From Nocardia mangyaensis (GTDB lineage: Bacteria > Actinomycetota > Actinomycetes > Mycobacteriales > Mycobacteriaceae): 64,000 nt of DNA. Location: the NCBI RefSeq assembly GCF_001886715.1, contig NZ_CP018082.1, positions 1,984,001 to 2,048,000 on the forward strand, read 5' to 3'. The translations under genes and the position numbers were made by a program. The notes beneath the pieces are model-generated. The model saw only the letters and a list, made by a program, of their open reading frames with translations. It made no database searches and was not told where the DNA came from. Each line of letters starts with the position of its first letter. Position 1 is the first letter of the stretch. Of this stretch, positions 17,128 through 26,932 are shown piece after piece.

Positions 17128-18800
17128 GCCCGGACGGCGGGCGCCGGTTCCCTGAGGTCGGGCTTCGAACTCGCGGAACGCAGGTGCAGCGGGTCGACGG
17201 TACGCAGCGACAGCGCAGCCACGATGGCGGCGAAGGTCGCGAGCGCGACGTGCCAGAAGTTGTACAGCCCGATCGAGCCGTCGGGCTGGAACACCAGCAT
17301 CAACCAGGTGCACAGTCCGACCAGCCACATCAGGGTCGTGGTCGAGAGCGCGAACCCGGCGGCCAGCGCCAACGGCCACGAGTAGTACCAGGGCAGCGCG
17401 GCGGGGGAGAGCAGCACGATCGCGACGAAGGCGATGACGATGCCCATCACGGCCTCGCGCTCGCTGTGGCGGAACCGCCACCAGGTCGCCACGAGCAGTA
17501 CGACCAGCGCGACCTGGCACAGCTTGCGGGTCACCCACAGCACCGAGTCCAAATCGAGCGGGGTCACCCAGGTGACCATGTGCGCGAGGATCGTCGGCAG
17601 CGAGAGCCAGTTGATGATCTTGTTCGAGCCCTGCAGCGCGGTGACCCAGCCGAAGCCGACTCCCGCGATCACCGATGCCGCGCCGAACACCGCCACGAAC
17701 ACACCGAAGCCGATCCCGGCGATCTTGGCGAACACGAACAGTGGATGCGGCATGTCCGCCGAGGGCCGGGCAGCATCGGGATGCTTGCGGTCGTCGAGTT
17801 CATTGGTGACACCGCGTTTGGCGGCGCGGCGTTCCTTCTCGTGCAGAATCCAGATCCACACCAGGAACGGCAGCGCGACGCCCGCGGTCGCCTTGATCGC
17901 GACGCCGATGGCGACCACGACGATGCCCGCCACGTGATGGCGTTCCAAGACGAGCGCGATGCCCGCGCACATGAGCCCGACCATCAGCAGCTCGTTGTGC
18001 ACGCCGCCGATGAGATGGATCAGCACCAGCGGGTTGAGCACCGCGAGCCACAGCGCGACCGTCGGCTTGCCGCCGAGGTGCTTGGTCAGATACGGCACCG
18101 CCCACATCATCAGGGCCAAGCCGGGCAGCATCACGAAGCGCAGGGCGATGGTGCCCGCGATGATGTTGTCGCCGGTGATCATGGTGACGGCGCGGCCGAT
18201 GAGCAGGAACATCGGACCGTAGGGCGCGGTGGTGGTGGTCCAGACCGAGCTCACGTTGTCCAGCAGCGTGCCGGGATTGGCGACCGGTCCCACCTGGTAG
18301 GGGTCGAAGCCGTCGCGTAGCAGCGCGCCCTGGGCGAGGTAGGAGTACACGTCGCGGCTGAACATGGGCGCCGCGAAAAGCAGGGGGGTGGTCCAGATGG
18401 CGACGATCGCGCGGAGCTCGTTCAGGGTGACCTGCGAGCCGTTCTTGCCGATGGTGGTGCGCCCGAGGCGGACCCACGCGGTGATCATCAGCAGGACGCC
18501 GATCCAGATGGTGATCGTCGAGAGCGCGTAGCCGTGGCCGAAGCGCAGCCACGACAGGTGCAGCGCCTCCAGTAGCGGGTCGTGCTTGCGGACCGCACCG
18601 GCGCCGAAGCCGCCGACGGTGATCATGATCGCGCCGAAGAAGCCCAGCACGGCCGCGTGGCCCTCGGGGCTGCGGGCGAAGTCGCTCGCGATCCGTAGCC
18701 GTGACCGGACGCCGGGATCGGACCCGGAGGGCATGTGGCGCTGCGGCTCGAGGGTGCGCGTGGTGTCCATGGGGCCTACGGTCGTCTCGGGGGGCGGCAT
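17124..18800 (-). CDS. mptA: Polyprenyl-phosphate-mannose alpha-1,6-mannosyltransferase
   Basis: This integral membrane protein (558 residues from ATG 18800) has about a dozen hydrophobic helices and the GT-C conserved loop FSRDVYSYLAQGALLRDG. It resembles mycobacterial MptA (Rv2174), which extends the mannan core of lipomannan and lipoarabinomannan on the outer face of the membrane. The start is uncertain: TTG 18836 and ATG 18770 are in frame, and ATG 18800 has a G-rich site upstream. Its location inside a carotenoid operon is unusual; the shared feature is a polyprenyl chemistry or membrane context. Confidence 0.88.
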   Translation of the reverse strand: MPPPETTVGPMDTTRTLEPQRHMPSGSDPGVRSRLRIASDFARSPEGHAAVLGFFGAIMITVGGFGAGAVRKHDPLLEALHLSWLRFGHGYALSTITIWIGVLLMITAWVRLGRTTIGKNGSQVTLNELRAIVAIWTTPLLFAAPMFSRDVYSYLAQGALLRDGFDPYQVGPVANPGTLLDNVSSVWTTTTAPYGPMFLLIGRAVTMITGDNIIAGTIALRFVMLPGLALMMWAVPYLTKHLGGKPTVALWLAVLNPLVLIHLIGGVHNELLMVGLMCAGIALVLERHHVAGIVVVAIGVAIKATAGVALPFLVWIWILHEKERRAAKRGVTNELDDRKHPDAARPSADMPHPLFVFAKIAGIGFGVFVAVFGAASVIAGVGFGWVTALQGSNKIINWLSLPTILAHMVTWVTPLDLDSVLWVTRKLCQVALVVLLVATWWRFRHSEREAVMGIVIAFVAIVLLSPAALPWYYSWPLALAAGFALSTTTLMWLVGLCTWLMLVFQPDGSIGLYNFWHVALATFAAIVAALSLRTVDPLHLRSASSKPDLREPAPAVRA

Positions 18801-18871
18801 TGTCGGTCGGTCCCCCCGGATGGTCGGCGGTCGCAACCGCGAGCTGATAAGTCGGCCGTCAGTTTACGGCT

Positions 18872-20500
18872 TCACGTTGGAACACTAACCCGGTGGTCGG
18901 TCCGGCTGCGCGTCCGGTCGCCGGTGATTCGCGCAGCCGCCAGCTTGCCCGACAGCAGCGTGGTGGGCACACCCACCCCCGGAGTCGTGCCGCAACCTGC
19001 GAGAACGACGTTGTCCATGCCCCTTGGCAGATTGCGTGACCGGAACGGCCCGGTCTGCCGGAACAGATGCGCCACCGAGAACGGTGTGCCCGCGATCATG
19101 CCCTGGGCGGCCCAGGTGGCCGGTGTGTCGAGGTGATCGACCGTGAAGTGCTCAGTGATTCCGGTGTATCCGCGCTGCTCGAGCACGGTGAGCAGCTCGT
19201 TGAGGTAAGCCGGTCCGAGTCGGTCCCAGTCGAGTGGGGCGGCGGTCAGATTGGGGCACGGTGCGAGTACCGAGAACGGTTCGAAGCGGCCCTGCGCCCG
19301 GTCGACGAACTGGCCGGGGTCGGTGAGCGCGGGCCGGGTCAGCAGCAGCGACGGGTCGCTCATCAAACGCCCGCGACCCGGCCGCGCGGCGATCTCGGCG
19401 AAGGTCTGCGCCCAGGCTGCCCCGAAATCGATGGTGTGATGCGCCTGCACGGGCCACCGTGCGGCGATCGCGGCGGGGATGGTGCCGTGCGCGACGACAG
19501 CCGACGGTGAGGCTCGCAGCCCGCGCCGTGCGCGCAGGCCGAACCGGGGGAGCGAACCCAGGTCGGCGGTGAGGACCACGGCATCGCACGGGAAGTCGCG
19601 CCCGTCGGTGGTGCGGACCGCTTCCGCACGCCGGCCGCGCACCCTGGCATCGGCCTCGCGGCTCGGGTTCGCGTCGGTGCGGTCAGGCGTGCGCTGGACT
19701 CCGCGCGAATAGACGATCCGGTCGACCTCGGCGCCGAGCACGAGCTGTCCGCCGGCCGCCGTGAACGCCTCCGCCAGCGCGGTGGTGATCGCCCGCATTC
19801 CCCCCTCGGGGAAATAGACGCCCTGGCAGGTGTCCATGTTCGGGATCGCGCCGTAGAGCGCCAGCGCCCGGTCCGGCGCCATCCCCGCGTACAGGGCCTG
19901 GAAGGTGAAAAGCCTGGTCAGCCGCTCGTCGCCCACATAGGACCGGACGCGCGGCCCGAGCCTGCCGAACCCGCCGAGCCGGGCCAGCGCGGTCAGCGCG
20001 GTGCGCGAGCGCCGGGTGCGCACCATGTCGAGCGGTGAATCGAAATTGGCGTCCATGAAGTCGTCGAACTCGGCCGCGTAGATCCGGTCGAGCCAGTCAC
20101 GCAGCCGCCGATAGCCGCGAGCCTCGGCCGGTCCGCAGGCCCGGTCGACCTCGGCGGCCATGGTGTCGGCGTCGTCGAAGACGCGGATGTCGGAGCCGTC
20201 GGCGAAGCGCGCGTGATAGGCGGGCGCGAGGCGGTGGATGCGCAGCGAGACGTCGTCGCGGGTCCGGCCGACGGCGGCGAGCGCCTCATCGATCAGTTCC
20301 GGCATCGTGAGCACCGTGGCGCCGCTGTCGATGTCGTAGTCGTCGAACCGGTAGCGACCCACCCGGCCGCCGGGATGATCGGCGCGTTCGAGCACGGTCA
20401 CCTCGCGACCCGCGCCGCGCAGATGCAGCGCGGCCGCGAGTCCGGCGAGCCCGGCCCCGATCACGACGACATGGTTCGTCTGTCCCACAACACTTCTCAT
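18872..20500 (-). CDS. crtI: Phytoene desaturase (CrtI family)
   Basis: This 542-residue flavoprotein begins with a Rossmann FAD site (VIGAGLAGLAAALHL, about residues 13-27) and ends with the family signature GCGTTPGVGVPTTLLSGK. CrtI introduces conjugated double bonds into phytoene to give lycopene. TGAGGAC precedes ATG 20500, 7 bp after the idsA/crtE stop. A stretch near 270-295 (TPDRTDANPSREADAR) looks like an insertion relative to the family and is of unknown significance. Confidence 0.93.
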   Translation of the reverse strand: MRSVVGQTNHVVVIGAGLAGLAAALHLRGAGREVTVLERADHPGGRVGRYRFDDYDIDSGATVLTMPELIDEALAAVGRTRDDVSLRIHRLAPAYHARFADGSDIRVFDDADTMAAEVDRACGPAEARGYRRLRDWLDRIYAAEFDDFMDANFDSPLDMVRTRRSRTALTALARLGGFGRLGPRVRSYVGDERLTRLFTFQALYAGMAPDRALALYGAIPNMDTCQGVYFPEGGMRAITTALAEAFTAAGGQLVLGAEVDRIVYSRGVQRTPDRTDANPSREADARVRGRRAEAVRTTDGRDFPCDAVVLTADLGSLPRFGLRARRGLRASPSAVVAHGTIPAAIAARWPVQAHHTIDFGAAWAQTFAEIAARPGRGRLMSDPSLLLTRPALTDPGQFVDRAQGRFEPFSVLAPCPNLTAAPLDWDRLGPAYLNELLTVLEQRGYTGITEHFTVDHLDTPATWAAQGMIAGTPFSVAHLFRQTGPFRSRNLPRGMDNVVLAGCGTTPGVGVPTTLLSGKLAAARITGDRTRSRTDHRVSVPT

Positions 20501-20507
20501 GATGTCC

Positions 20508-21716
20508 TCAGGCAGCTCGACGGGTAGCGGCCAAGGCCATGGCCTGCAACAGCTGTTTGGCGACCGGCGTGGCGGTGCTCGTGGCGACCGCGGCGAGGCC
20601 GGTGTCGGTGAGCTCGGTGATCCGCCGCTCCACCTCGGCCACCGCGCCGAGGTCGGTGAGCAGCGCGCGCAGCCGGTCGACGGCCTCGTCGTCGAGCTCG
20701 GTGCCGAGTCCGGTGCGCAGCGCCTCGGCCGCCGCCGGGTCGGCCCGGCGCAGGGCCTCGGCGATCAGCACGGTGCGCTTGCCCTCGCGCAGGTCGTCGC
20801 CGGAGGGCTTGCCGGTGACGGCCGGGTCGCCGAATACGCCGAGCAGGTCGTCGCGGAGCTGGAAGGCGATACCCACGTCGGTGCCGTAGGTCCGCAGGGC
20901 CGCCACCAGCGCGTCGTCGGCGCCGGCCAGCGCCGCGCCCAGATGCAGCGGGCGTTCGATCGTGTAGGCGGCGGTTTTGTACCGGTTGATCCGCAGGGCC
21001 GCCTCGACCGATTCGTCACCCCCGGCCTCTCCGTTGATGTCGAGCAGCTGACCGCCGAGCACCTCGGTGCGCATCCGCGCCCACACCCGCGCGAACCTGG
21101 CGTGCGCGTCGGGCGCGAGTCCGGCCTCGTTGACCAGGTCGTCGGCCCAGGCCAGCGCCAGATCGCCGATCAGGATGGCGACCGCCGACCCGTAGGCGGC
21201 ACCGTCACCGGGCCAGCCCGCCGCGCCGTGGCGATCCTCGAAGTCGACGTGCACGGTCGGGAACCCGCGCCGGGTCCGCGAGGAATCGATGATGTCGTCG
21301 TGCACCAGCGCGCAGGCCTGCACGAGTTCGAGCGCCGAACAGGCGGTGAGCACGGCCGCCGCGTCGGGTCCGGCCGGATCGCCACCGGCGCCCACCCAGC
21401 CGGTCCACGCGAATCCCGGCCTGGTCCGCTTCCCCCCGCGCAGGACGAACTGCTCGAGCGCCTCGGCCGCGTCGATGAACACCGGCCCGAGCGGGTCCAC
21501 GATCTCACGGCGCGTGGCGAAGAACGCGGCGAGCACGCCCTCCACGGCGCCGGCGAAGGCCGGGGTGCCGGGGGTGAGCGTGGTGACCTCGACCGAGGCC
21601 GGTGGCCCGATGCGGGGCCGCGACAGTGGGGTACCGATTCCGGCGGACAGGGCGGCCTCCAGGGTGGGCGAAGTGGACGAACGGGGTGCACCGGTCGCAC
21701 TCGGCGGTGCGGTCAC
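20508..21716 (-). CDS. crtE: Polyprenyl (geranylgeranyl) diphosphate synthase
   Basis: The 402-residue trans-prenyltransferase has the first Asp-rich motif LVHDDIIDSSRTRRG and a second motif FQLRDDLLGVFGD. It should condense isopentenyl diphosphate with allylic primers to C20, feeding CrtB. It also corresponds by position to mycobacterial idsA2 (Rv2173). A GGAAGG site supports GTG 21716; the reading frame is open upstream to 21767. It is the first gene of the four-gene minus-strand operon and is divergent from metF across 149 bp. Confidence 0.9.
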   Translation of the reverse strand: MTAPPSATGAPRSSTSPTLEAALSAGIGTPLSRPRIGPPASVEVTTLTPGTPAFAGAVEGVLAAFFATRREIVDPLGPVFIDAAEALEQFVLRGGKRTRPGFAWTGWVGAGGDPAGPDAAAVLTACSALELVQACALVHDDIIDSSRTRRGFPTVHVDFEDRHGAAGWPGDGAAYGSAVAILIGDLALAWADDLVNEAGLAPDAHARFARVWARMRTEVLGGQLLDINGEAGGDESVEAALRINRYKTAAYTIERPLHLGAALAGADDALVAALRTYGTDVGIAFQLRDDLLGVFGDPAVTGKPSGDDLREGKRTVLIAEALRRADPAAAEALRTGLGTELDDEAVDRLRALLTDLGAVAEVERRITELTDTGLAAVATSTATPVAKQLLQAMALAATRRAA

Positions 21717-21853
21717 CGGCCTTCCGTCGCAGGATACGCGGGCCGGTCGCCGGCGAAGTCTCCGCACGTGGCCGGTGCGACCGACCCCACATCCGTGGCG
21801 TCGACGGCCGGTGCTCCGCAGGAAGGCGGCGTCAGGGTGTTCGAGTGCACCAC

Positions 21854-21859
21854 TACACT
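21854..21859 (+). promoter_or_regulatory. -10 element of likely leaderless metF
   Basis: TACACT ends 7 nt before GTG 21866, with no ribosome site between. The spacing predicts that transcription starts at the GTG. Confidence 0.6.
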
Positions 21860-21865
21860 GGACCG

Positions 21866-22867
21866 GTGGATTTCGACAACGGACGGGGACGCTCGACCCC
21901 TGATCGCCCCGCCTCGGCCCGGCAGATCGTCTCGCGCACCCCGTCGGTGGTGCAGAGTCTGCGCACCCATTCCGGCAGTGGCGTGCCGTTCTCGGTCGAA
22001 TTCAATCCGCCCCGCGACGCGGCCGGCGAGGCCAGATTGTGGCGCGCGGTGCGCCAGTTCGAACGGATGCATCCCGCCTTCGTCTCGATGACCTACGGTG
22101 CGGGCGGATCCACCAGCGACCGCACCGTCCGGATCACCGGCGAACTCGCCACCGAGACCACCTTGCTCCCGGTCGCCCACCTCACCGCGGTCGGCCACAG
22201 CATCGCCGAACTGCGTTCCCTGGTCGGCTCCTACGCCGACTCCGGGATCCGTAACCTGCTGGTCCTGCGCGGCGACCCGCCGGGCGACCCCCTCGGCGAG
22301 TGGCACAAGCACCCCAGCGGCGTCGAATACGCCGAGGAACTGGTCCGCATCGTCCGCGACCTCGGCGATTTCCACGTCGGCGTGGCCTCGTTCCCCCAGG
22401 GCCACCACCGCTCACCCGACCTCGACCACGACACCCTCCACCTCGCCGCGAAACTGCGTGCGGGCGCGGAGTATTCGATCACCCAGATGTTCTTCGACGT
22501 CGAGCACTACCTGCGCCTGCGGGATCGCGTCGTCGCCATGGACCCGATCGAGGGCGCCAAGCCGATCATCCCCGAACTCATGCCCATCACCTCCCTGCGC
22601 ACCGTCCAGCGCGCCGAGGAACTCTGCGGGCGCACCCTGCCGAAATCGGTGATGACCCGGCTGGAGAAGGCCGCGGGCACCGCCCCGGAAGAAGACCGCG
22701 CGGCAGTCCGTGCCGAAGGCATCCAGATCGCCACCGAGATGGCCCAGCGCCTCATCGACGAGGGCGCTCCCTGCCTGCACTTCATCACCCTCAACTTCGC
22801 CAAGGCCACCAGCGAAGTCCTCACCAACCTCGGTTACGGCGTCACCGCCGCCCCCATCAGCGCGTAA
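21866..22867 (+). CDS. metF: Methylenetetrahydrofolate reductase-like protein
   Basis: This 333-residue protein fits the MTHFR TIM barrel: SVEFNPPRD at the N-terminus, FVSMTYGAGGST, LLVLRGDPPGDP, and EYSITQMFFDVEHYLRLRDR split as EYSITQMFF and DVEHYLRLR. The usual EFFPP is replaced by EFNPP, as in the Rv2172c group, which I recall being proposed as the non-canonical mycobacterial MTHFR. The product would supply 5-methyl-THF for methionine synthesis. Position between idsA and lppM is conserved with M. tuberculosis, but here carotenoid genes surround it. Confidence 0.85.
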   Translation: MDFDNGRGRSTPDRPASARQIVSRTPSVVQSLRTHSGSGVPFSVEFNPPRDAAGEARLWRAVRQFERMHPAFVSMTYGAGGSTSDRTVRITGELATETTLLPVAHLTAVGHSIAELRSLVGSYADSGIRNLLVLRGDPPGDPLGEWHKHPSGVEYAEELVRIVRDLGDFHVGVASFPQGHHRSPDLDHDTLHLAAKLRAGAEYSITQMFFDVEHYLRLRDRVVAMDPIEGAKPIIPELMPITSLRTVQRAEELCGRTLPKSVMTRLEKAAGTAPEEDRAAVRAEGIQIATEMAQRLIDEGAPCLHFITLNFAKATSEVLTNLGYGVTAAPISA

Positions 22868-23058
22868 TCAGATCGCGGTCGCTTCGGCCACCGGATTCGG
22901 TGACGTCCGCGTCGAGGCTTTCCCTGTGCGGTCACTCCGGGTGAGACGCGGTCGAGCGGGCCGAACATGTCGGCCCGCCACGCCGTGTTCATCGCCCGGA
23001 TCCGCGAATCCCCGGAGTACCGTCGGCCTTCTGAGTGTCGATGATGAGGAGTTGCGCC

Positions 23059-23778
23059 GTGATCGTGTCGCGTCGTTCCACCGCACTGACCTCGCTGACG
23101 GCCTGCGCCGCCGCGCTGGTGCTGGCCGTGCCGCCCGCCGCCGCGGAGCCCGCCGCCGCGGCGACGACACCCGCTGTCACCAGGGACTCGCCGGCCACCC
23201 CCACCGCCGGGCCCGGCGACCTGCTCGCCGCCTACCACACCGTGGTCGAGACGCTGAAGGCGCTGGGCATCGAGCCGTTCCTGTACCCCACAGCCGCGCT
23301 GAACTGCTCCGGTGACGGACTCGGCATCGTCCCCGCCGTCGCGGGCGCGGTGCCCGGTCCGTGGCCGACCAACACCCTGCCGATCGCCGGTCTCGACCTC
23401 ACCGCGGTGAAATCAGGGCAGACCCTGTTCACCTTCCTGCCCTACGGACTCGCGCCCGACACCCCCGCCACCGAGACGGCGGGTATGCAGGTGGCCTGGC
23501 TCAACCTCAGCAGCGGCCGCGGCGGGATGGCCTCGATGGGCCCGATCGCCGACATCGTCGGCGCCATGGTCCCGCCCGAGGTCCCCGTGGAACTGCGCCC
23601 GCTCGCCGAGGCCGCCATCCGCGACTTCCTCTTCGCCGCCATCCCGGTCGGCGGTGTCCGCGCGGTTCCCGTCGACACCGGTCGCGGCACCGTCCTCGCC
23701 GCCGTCTTCGGCACCGCCGACAACGCGGGCCGCTCCTGCTTCTTCTTCCCGACCATCGGCATCACCGAGGTCCCCTGA
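23059..23778 (+). CDS. Secreted protein of unknown function
   Basis: This 239-residue protein starts with a signal peptide (IVSRRSTALTS, a hydrophobic Ala/Leu/Val core, then AAAEPA). The mature part contains LNCSGDGLG and GRSCFFFP, whose two cysteines could form a disulfide, and an Asn/Pro/Gly-rich middle with no catalytic motif that I know. GTG 23059 is preferred because GAGGAG lies 7 nt upstream; two ATG codons farther upstream lack such a site. It resembles secreted proteins annotated only as hypothetical in Nocardia and mycobacteria. No function is offered. Confidence 0.75.
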   Translation: MIVSRRSTALTSLTACAAALVLAVPPAAAEPAAAATTPAVTRDSPATPTAGPGDLLAAYHTVVETLKALGIEPFLYPTAALNCSGDGLGIVPAVAGAVPGPWPTNTLPIAGLDLTAVKSGQTLFTFLPYGLAPDTPATETAGMQVAWLNLSSGRGGMASMGPIADIVGAMVPPEVPVELRPLAEAAIRDFLFAAIPVGGVRAVPVDTGRGTVLAAVFGTADNAGRSCFFFPTIGITEVP

Positions 23779-23912
23779 CTCCCGCGAGTCGGTCAGGTGA
23801 TCACCGGGTTCAGGTGAGCATCGGCCGAGAAGCGCCGCCACCGGTGCCGGGTGATCGATGATCCGGTCGAGCGTGGGGGAGTACGGGCACCCCGCTACGG
23901 CGAATGCGCGAG

Positions 23913-25085
23913 TCAGGCGTGTTTGGCGCTGCGGCGGTCGGGGGTGACCAGGGGGCGTTGCTTCCAGCGGAGCCGGCCCGTGCGGTAGCGGTGGTGGGAG
24001 CGTGCCCAGAGGGCGAGGTAGTGGCCGACGCCGACGGGGTGGGCCAGGGCCGAGGCGAGGTCGGCGTGGGTCGGCCGGTGGCGGGTCTCGGTGGCGCGGG
24101 CGAGCAGTCGGCTGGTGACAGCCGCGAGGTAGCCGAGCAGACCGGCGCGGCGGGTGCGCCCGCGACCGAGCACCGCGGCCAGTGGGGGAATCCAGTAGGC
24201 GAGGGCGACGAACAGGCCGACGGCCGCGCCGGTGTCGAGGCGGCCGCCATAAGCCGACCACAGCCAGCGGGTGTAGCCGTCGGTGAGTTCCGTGGCACCG
24301 GTGTACATCCGGGTGCGGGCCGCGTGACTCGCGGTGACCAGCGCGGTGCGGTGACCGGCCCGGCGTACGGCCCTGGCCAGGTCGAGATCCTCGGTGGCGC
24401 TGGCCGCGACCGCGCCGTGCCCACCGGCGGCGCGGTAGGCCTCGGCGTCGACGGCGAGGAACTGCCCACACGCCACCGCGGTGGACGGGCGCAGGCTGTG
24501 ATTGGCCGGGCCCAGCGGCAGGGTCGAGGCCCACGACCAGGCCAGCAGCGGTTGGACCAGGGATTCGGTGACCGAGCCCGTCACCTGCACCGGCCACGCT
24601 GACACCATCCCGGCCTCGCGTTTGCGCAGTTCGGTGACGGCCGCGGCGACCGCCTGCGGGGTCAGCCGCACATCGGCATCGATGAAAACCAGTGCCGCGT
24701 CGTCGGTTCGGGCGGCCAGTCGGGCACAGGCCGCGGCCTTGCCGGTCCAGCCGGGGGCCGGGTGGGCGGCCGAGCGCAGCACGGTGAAGCGGTCGTCGCC
24801 GCCGATCGCGGCCAGGGCGGCCTCGTAGGTGCCGTCGGTGGAGGCGTCGTCGAGGATCAGCACACGCAGGCGCGGCACCCCGGTCTGGGCGCGCAGGTCG
24901 GCGATGAGGTCGGGCAGCCGGTCGGCTTCGTCGCGGGCGGGGACGCACACGGTGACCGGTTCGATCACGCCGGACACCTGACGCGGCAGGGTGCGCAGGG
25001 TGGCCAGGTTGTAGGCGGCGGTGGCCGCGCCGAGCGCGGCCAGACCGGTGCCCGCCCAGGTCAGGTAGCGCCCGGCCGCACGCAT
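23913..25085 (-). CDS. Membrane GT2 glycosyltransferase, probable carotenoid glycosylation
   Basis: The 390-residue protein has an N-terminal membrane helix, a GT-A domain (VCVPARDEADRLPDLI, ILDDASTDGTYEAAL, FIDADVRLT as the DXD-like site, TEDLDLARAVRRAG as the acid motif) and C-terminal hydrophobic helices. This matches CruC/CrtQ/CruG-type enzymes that glycosylate carotenoid tails. ATG 25085 follows the lppM stop by 1 nt. With cruF and crtO upstream in the operon, transfer of a sugar to a hydroxylated carotenoid is the best inference; a glycolipid substrate cannot be excluded. Confidence 0.75.
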   Translation of the reverse strand: MRAAGRYLTWAGTGLAALGAATAAYNLATLRTLPRQVSGVIEPVTVCVPARDEADRLPDLIADLRAQTGVPRLRVLILDDASTDGTYEAALAAIGGDDRFTVLRSAAHPAPGWTGKAAACARLAARTDDAALVFIDADVRLTPQAVAAAVTELRKREAGMVSAWPVQVTGSVTESLVQPLLAWSWASTLPLGPANHSLRPSTAVACGQFLAVDAEAYRAAGGHGAVAASATEDLDLARAVRRAGHRTALVTASHAARTRMYTGATELTDGYTRWLWSAYGGRLDTGAAVGLFVALAYWIPPLAAVLGRGRTRRAGLLGYLAAVTSRLLARATETRHRPTHADLASALAHPVGVGHYLALWARSHHRYRTGRLRWKQRPLVTPDRRSAKHA

Positions 25086-25086
25086 G

Positions 25087-25833
25087 TCAGCGGCCCAGCC
25101 TGCGACTGGTGATCTCGCGCCACATCTCCGAGGGGGAGAACCCGCCGCGCGGCGCGTTCGGCGGACCGGGATTGCGGTCTCGGAAGGCCATACCGGCGAC
25201 CAGTGCGGCCACCGCCAGGGTGATCCCGCCGACGATGCCCGCCCAGCCCGCGAACGAGCGGGTGTTCGGGTCGGCGTACTTGACCTGGGCGCGCAGGGTC
25301 GAGGTCTCTCCGGCGGGCAGCTTCCACAGCACGGTGTTGTCACCCTCGCGGGTGCCGTTGGTGGTGGCGACGCGGGCCGGGAACGCGATGGAGAACTGCA
25401 CGTCGGACCCGTTGGGCGGCACCGACTCCAGGTCGACGCGCCCGGTCAGGCTCACCAGATCGCCCGAACGCTGGAACTCGAGGGTGAACATGCCCTGGGT
25501 CTGGTCCGACAGGCTGCCGAGCTGGCCGACCTCACCGAAGGACAGATCGTCGAAGAACACCTGGGTGCCCAGGTAGCCGTCCTGGTTGTACTCCTCGATC
25601 CGCACCTTGGCCGCCAGCTGGCCGGGCGCCGTCAGTTGTGGGCCCTTGTCCTCGGGACCGGTCGGCACCACGGCGGCCACGATCCGCCCCGACACCCGAT
25701 CGTTGGACGACACGCCCATCGATACCTGTACCCGCAGACACCCGGTCAGCGCGGGAACCAGCAGCGCCAACACCACGACGACGGCCGCGACCCGCCGCCC
25801 GGGCGCGCGGCGACGCGAGGAGGGACAGGGCAT
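25087..25833 (-). CDS. lppM: LppM-family lipoprotein
   Basis: The precursor has 248 residues with a lipobox LTGC giving lipidated Cys32. The LppM domain fills the mature part, with DLVSLTGRVDLESVP and the conserved YADPNTRSFAGW just before a C-terminal membrane helix (about 195-220). M. tuberculosis LppM (Rv2171) is linked to the phagosome maturation block. GTG 25863 is an alternative start; ATG 25833 gives the expected short basic n-region. Here the gene sits between cruF and a glycosyltransferase, so it may work on or near the same envelope product. Confidence 0.88.
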   Translation of the reverse strand: MPCPSSRRRAPGRRVAAVVVVLALLVPALTGCLRVQVSMGVSSNDRVSGRIVAAVVPTGPEDKGPQLTAPGQLAAKVRIEEYNQDGYLGTQVFFDDLSFGEVGQLGSLSDQTQGMFTLEFQRSGDLVSLTGRVDLESVPPNGSDVQFSIAFPARVATTNGTREGDNTVLWKLPAGETSTLRAQVKYADPNTRSFAGWAGIVGGITLAVAALVAGMAFRDRNPGPPNAPRGGFSPSEMWREITSRRLGR

Positions 25834-25938
25834 GTCGGCGACGGGACTCGGCTGCACGTTGACATCGTGCCAGGCCCCGGCCCGAGAACCCACCCGACGG
25901 GCCCACCTGCGCACAGCGACCCACGTCGAACAGGCGAT

Positions 25939-26793
25939 TCACCCGCGTGATCTCGGGTCATCCGCTCGTGTCGCGCGCCGACGTGCCCGCAGGAGAAGGG
26001 GGATGCCGAGGAGGCCGAGTCCGGTGAAACCCCAAGCGGCGGAGGCGGGAAGGCCGAGGAAGACCGCGTGGGCGAGGGTGGAGCCGAGCCAGGTCCACCC
26101 GAAGACGGCGACCGGCACGGCCACTGTTCGATCGTGGGCGGGGGCGAGGACCCGGTCGAGTACGGTCAGCAGCAGCGCCATCACAGCGGCGACCAGGGCC
26201 CAGCCGAGGTAGTTCGTGTACGGGATCTGGGGCAGGCCGGGCAGTCCGGCGTCGGTGACCGCCCAGGTCCACTGCCCGTCGGCGACCATCTGCGGATCGA
26301 GGAAGAGGTCCCAGCCCACCGCGCCGACGACCAGCAGCCCCGCCCGCCCGACCGGGGAACCCGTCAGCAGTCCCGCGACGACCCAGATCGGATACAACCC
26401 ACCGGTCCAGGCCAACGGGATCACCAGCGGAACCTCGGCGACCGCGGGCCCGAGCCGATCCACCGCGTAGGTATAGGCCCCGAACGGAAATCCCGTGGCG
26501 GTCCCCACCATCTCGGCGCCCAGCCCGACCCCGGACACCACCGCGAAGAACCCGAGGGCCCAGCCCCCTCCACGAGTGGTCCACGCATGGAGCAGCGCCG
26601 TCGCCGCCGACAACACCACCACCGCGACAGTGATCCGGTCTCGCGCGTCCCCTCCGCTGAGCGGATAGGCGATCTGCACGAGGACCAACAGGATCGCCGC
26701 GCCCGCGGGCACTACCCGCCACGGCTCGCTCCGTGACCACGCCCGTATCCGTCCCACGGCCGTATCGGGGCGCCGTCGGCGAGCGCGGATCAC
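25939..26793 (-). CDS. cruF: Carotenoid hydratase/biosynthesis membrane protein (CruF, DUF422)
   Basis: The 284-residue product is a multi-helix membrane protein of the DUF422/CruF family, recognisable from FGAYTYAVDRLGP, VPLVIPLAWTGGLYPIWV (split as VPLVIPLAW and TGGLYPIWV), GWDLFLDPQMV and WTW followed by IPYTNYLGW. CruF adds water across the terminal double bond of a psi end group, giving a 1'-hydroxyl that a glycosyltransferase can modify. GTG 26793 has a GGGGG site. It lies 139 nt downstream of crtO on the same strand. Substrate is inferred from family and neighbours. Confidence 0.85.
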   Translation of the reverse strand: MIRARRRRPDTAVGRIRAWSRSEPWRVVPAGAAILLVLVQIAYPLSGGDARDRITVAVVVLSAATALLHAWTTRGGGWALGFFAVVSGVGLGAEMVGTATGFPFGAYTYAVDRLGPAVAEVPLVIPLAWTGGLYPIWVVAGLLTGSPVGRAGLLVVGAVGWDLFLDPQMVADGQWTWAVTDAGLPGLPQIPYTNYLGWALVAAVMALLLTVLDRVLAPAHDRTVAVPVAVFGWTWLGSTLAHAVFLGLPASAAWGFTGLGLLGIPLLLRARRRATRADDPRSRG

Positions 26794-26932
26794 CGATGCC
26801 CCCTGATCGGTCTGCCCGGCGTGCGGCCACGCCCGCAGGCCCCGCGCCGCCCGGCGAAACCGACTGCGAGCGCCGCCCGGTGCCGCTGATGCGTCTGCCC
26901 GGTCCTGCCGGTGTGGAGGTTCGCGCCGGAAG

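Noticed and set aside
21717..21865. Possible SAM or folate riboswitch before metF
   Set aside because: The -10 element ends 7 nt before the GTG, leaving no leader RNA for a riboswitch.
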